Source: Candidatus Bathyarchaeota archaeon (GTDB lineage: Archaea; Thermoproteota; Bathyarchaeia; Bathyarchaeales; UBA233). From it: a DNA stretch of 5,753 nucleotides. This document shows, one piece after another, positions 4,478 to 5,753 of this stretch. The translations under genes were made by a program, and so were the position numbers. The notes under the pieces were generated by a model, which made no database searches, was not told where the DNA came from, and worked only from the letters and a program-made list of their open reading frames with translations. The DNA is taken from NCBI GenBank assembly GCA_023488835.1, contig JAMDCS010000102.1:1-5753 (forward strand), in the 5' to 3' direction. The first letter of the stretch is position 1. Each line of letters starts with the position of its first letter.

Positions 4478-5704
4478 CTATTTTAGGTGTTCCCGCAAAA
4501 GTTTGCCTACTAGTTCAGGATTGGCTTTTCCGCGGACTTCTTTCATTGCTGCGCCCATAAGCATGCCGAAAGCGTTCTTGCCCAGCTTTTCGATTTGTTG
4601 TTTGTTGGCGGCGATTATTCGGTCGATGATGGGTGCTAAGTCAGCTTCAGTAAACATCTTCAGCCCCAAAGCGTTTGTTGCATCCTGTAGGATTTTGCCT
4701 TGGTTCTTTGATAGCCAACTGAACACATCGGCTATGGCTTCTTTGGCGAGTTCTCCTGAACCGACGGCTTTGAATATGCTTTGGATTTGGTTGTCGGTAA
4801 CGTTGTCGATTTCAATACCTTCACGTCTTAGCGCCTTTATGGTTTCTGTTAAGAAGGCTGCAACGGTGGATGCTGCAACGCCGCTCTCTTTCACTGCCGT
4901 CTCGAAGATGCTGTTATATTCCGAGTCAACCAGTTGCTTAGCCAACTTCTCGTTTAATCCATACTGCTTAATCAAGCGGGCTAGTTTTTTGTCTGCTGGC
5001 TCAGGCAAGTTTGACTGAACTTTCTGCACTAATTCGTCTGTTATAATTTGCGGGGGAATGTCGGTTTCTGGGTACATTCTTGCAGCACCAGGACGTGGAC
5101 GCATGTAACGTGTTGTTCCATCGTCTTTGGCGGTGCGTGTTTCAGCTGGGACACAAGTCAATGCTTCTTGAGCGCGTTCCACAACAGCCTTTAGAGCATC
5201 GTAAACGTTTTCTGCCGTATCAGCCACGAAAACCACAGCGTCACCTTCGCCAGCTCCAACTGCTTTACGCAAGACTTCTACTTCTTCAACGGTAATTCCG
5301 TAATTGGGCATCTCGTCTGTGTGGAAAATTCCGCCAACTCTGCCCCAGAACTTTGCACGGTCAGAAAGCTCTGTGCCTAAACGGAAATTAGGCATCAATT
5401 CACGTCCAAGCAACCCAGCAAACCCTGTCAATTTGACCGCAAGGACTTTCTGGTTTTTGTCGATTGCTTTACGGATAACTTTGCTTTTTGTATCCTTAAA
5501 GAGGCTTGTGACGTCAGCGAAGTCTGGTTTGATTGATTGTGCTGTGATTCCGCGTTGGGCAAGTTCCTCTTTGATGCTGATTAATCCGAGTTGGCGTTGA
5601 ACCTCATACTCTACAACCGTGGAAATCAATTCAAGTTCCTGAACACCCTTAATTTCAATCAAGGCGCCGTTTGGCGGAATTTTCCACACAGACGAGATGC
5701 CCAA
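4478..5704 (-). CDS. gatE: Glu-tRNA(Gln) amidotransferase subunit E, N-terminally truncated
   Basis: GatE works with the asparaginase-like GatD to convert Glu-tRNA(Gln) to Gln-tRNA(Gln) in the archaeal cytoplasm. Only the C-terminal part is present. [16 protein letters not shown] matches the family roughly 200-plus residues from the normal start. Next come the inserted GAD-type domain (about 86-215: [46 protein letters not shown]), [22 protein letters not shown] (197-218), and a helical tail like the GatB/YqeY domain (about 222-408). Typical GatE is over 600 residues. The TTG start at 5704, preceded in frame by TAA, is false: residues 1-11 ([11 protein letters not shown]) are antisense sequence of the inverted arm at 5671-5753. 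Genuine coding ends near 5670. The lost part includes the cradle domain with the active site. No gatD is visible. Confidence 0.93.
   Translation of the reverse strand: MGISSVWKIPPNGALIEIKGVQELELISTVVEYEVQRQLGLISIKEELAQRGITAQSIKPDFADVTSLFKDTKSKVIRKAIDKNQKVLAVKLTGFAGLLGRELMPNFRLGTELSDRAKFWGRVGGIFHTDEMPNYGITVEEVEVLRKAVGAGEGDAVVFVADTAENVYDALKAVVERAQEALTCVPAETRTAKDDGTTRYMRPRPGAARMYPETDIPPQIITDELVQKVQSNLPEPADKKLARLIKQYGLNEKLAKQLVDSEYNSIFETAVKESGVAASTVAAFLTETIKALRREGIEIDNVTDNQIQSIFKAVGSGELAKEAIADVFSWLSKNQGKILQDATNALGLKMFTEADLAPIIDRIIAANKQQIEKLGKNAFGMLMGAAMKEVRGKANPELVGKLLREHLK
5255..5337 (+). repeat. Inverted repeat, left arm (inside gatE)
   Basis: These 83 bases are exactly reverse-complementary to 5671-5753, with paired coordinates summing to 11008; pairing fails at 5338/5670. 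Here the sequence is in its proper gatE context and encodes the [16 protein letters not shown] part of the GAD domain (ORF residues about 123-150). Confidence 0.97.
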
Positions 5705-5753
5705 TTACGGAATTACCGTTGAAGAAGTAGAAGTCTTGCGTAAAGCAGTTGGA
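5671..5753 (-). repeat. gatE: Inverted repeat, right arm (displaced gatE piece)
   Basis: This is an exact 83-base reverse complement of 5255-5337, separated from it by 333 nt and running to the last base of the window. Read on the plus strand from 5673 it encodes [18 protein letters not shown] and onward to AVG: a gatE fragment in the opposite orientation to the gene. It replaces the sequence that should encode the N-terminal part of GatE. This is the pattern of a fold-back chimera, but a true inverted duplication would look the same here. Confidence 0.95.

Noticed and set aside
4188..5295. Several long plus-strand frames opposite gatE and the winged-helix gene
   Set aside because: They are shadows in antisense frames of well-supported coding sequence, with low-quality compositions and no ribosome sites.
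5302..5600. 98-residue plus-strand frame beginning [11 protein letters not shown]
   Set aside because: It lies antisense to gatE. Sharing the peptide with the gatE frame is a product of the inverted repeat, not a second gene.
1..5753. tRNA, rRNA, CRISPR array, insertion sequence or transposase
   Set aside because: No cloverleaf arms with a GTTCGA-type loop, no regularly spaced repeats, and no transposase-like frame or terminal repeats were seen.

Overview
The window comes from an archaeon. GatE (glutamyl-tRNA(Gln) amidotransferase subunit E) is found only in archaea. It sits with an archaeal RIO2 kinase, an archaeal Sm-like protein and a zinc-ribbon PyrI. TATA-like boxes, oligo-T terminators, short leaders and a mix of SD-led and SD-less genes fit this. 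Protein style and moderate base composition suggest a mesophilic member of the TACK side, perhaps Bathyarchaeia, but that is only an impression from sequence.

Layout, left to right. Bases 1-195 (+) hold the 3' end of an unrecognised gene. It converges on pyrI (192-656, -), and the two stop codons overlap in a TTAA. Upstream of pyrI is a gene fusing an ArsR-like winged helix to an RDD membrane domain (728-1447, -). A 166-nt divergent promoter region separates it from rio2 (1614-2513, +). rio2 converges on an Sm-like gene (about 2510-2752, -), again with stops overlapping in TTAA. From 2753 to 3091 there is a gene-poor gap with the Sm promoter, an A-free G/T-rich tract and a terminator. Then comes a co-directional minus-strand block, read from right to left: gatE (truncated), two overlapping winged-helix-like genes that look like diverged paralogs (3926-4396 and 3417-3929), and a small hydrophobic membrane protein (3092-3340).

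The functional theme is information processing: ribosome maturation (RIO2), RNA binding (Sm), tRNA-dependent glutamine synthesis (GatE), plus pyrimidine control (PyrI) and a probable membrane-linked regulator. The genes do not form one obvious pathway.

The strongest anomaly is at the right end. Bases 5671-5753 are an exact reverse complement of 5255-5337 (83 bp), both from gatE. The fold-back removes the N-terminal part of gatE and gives it a false start (residues 1-11 are antisense arm sequence). This is most simply an amplification or assembly chimera, although a real inversion cannot be excluded. The best candidates for undescribed biology are the tandem winged-helix pair and the HTH-RDD fusion.
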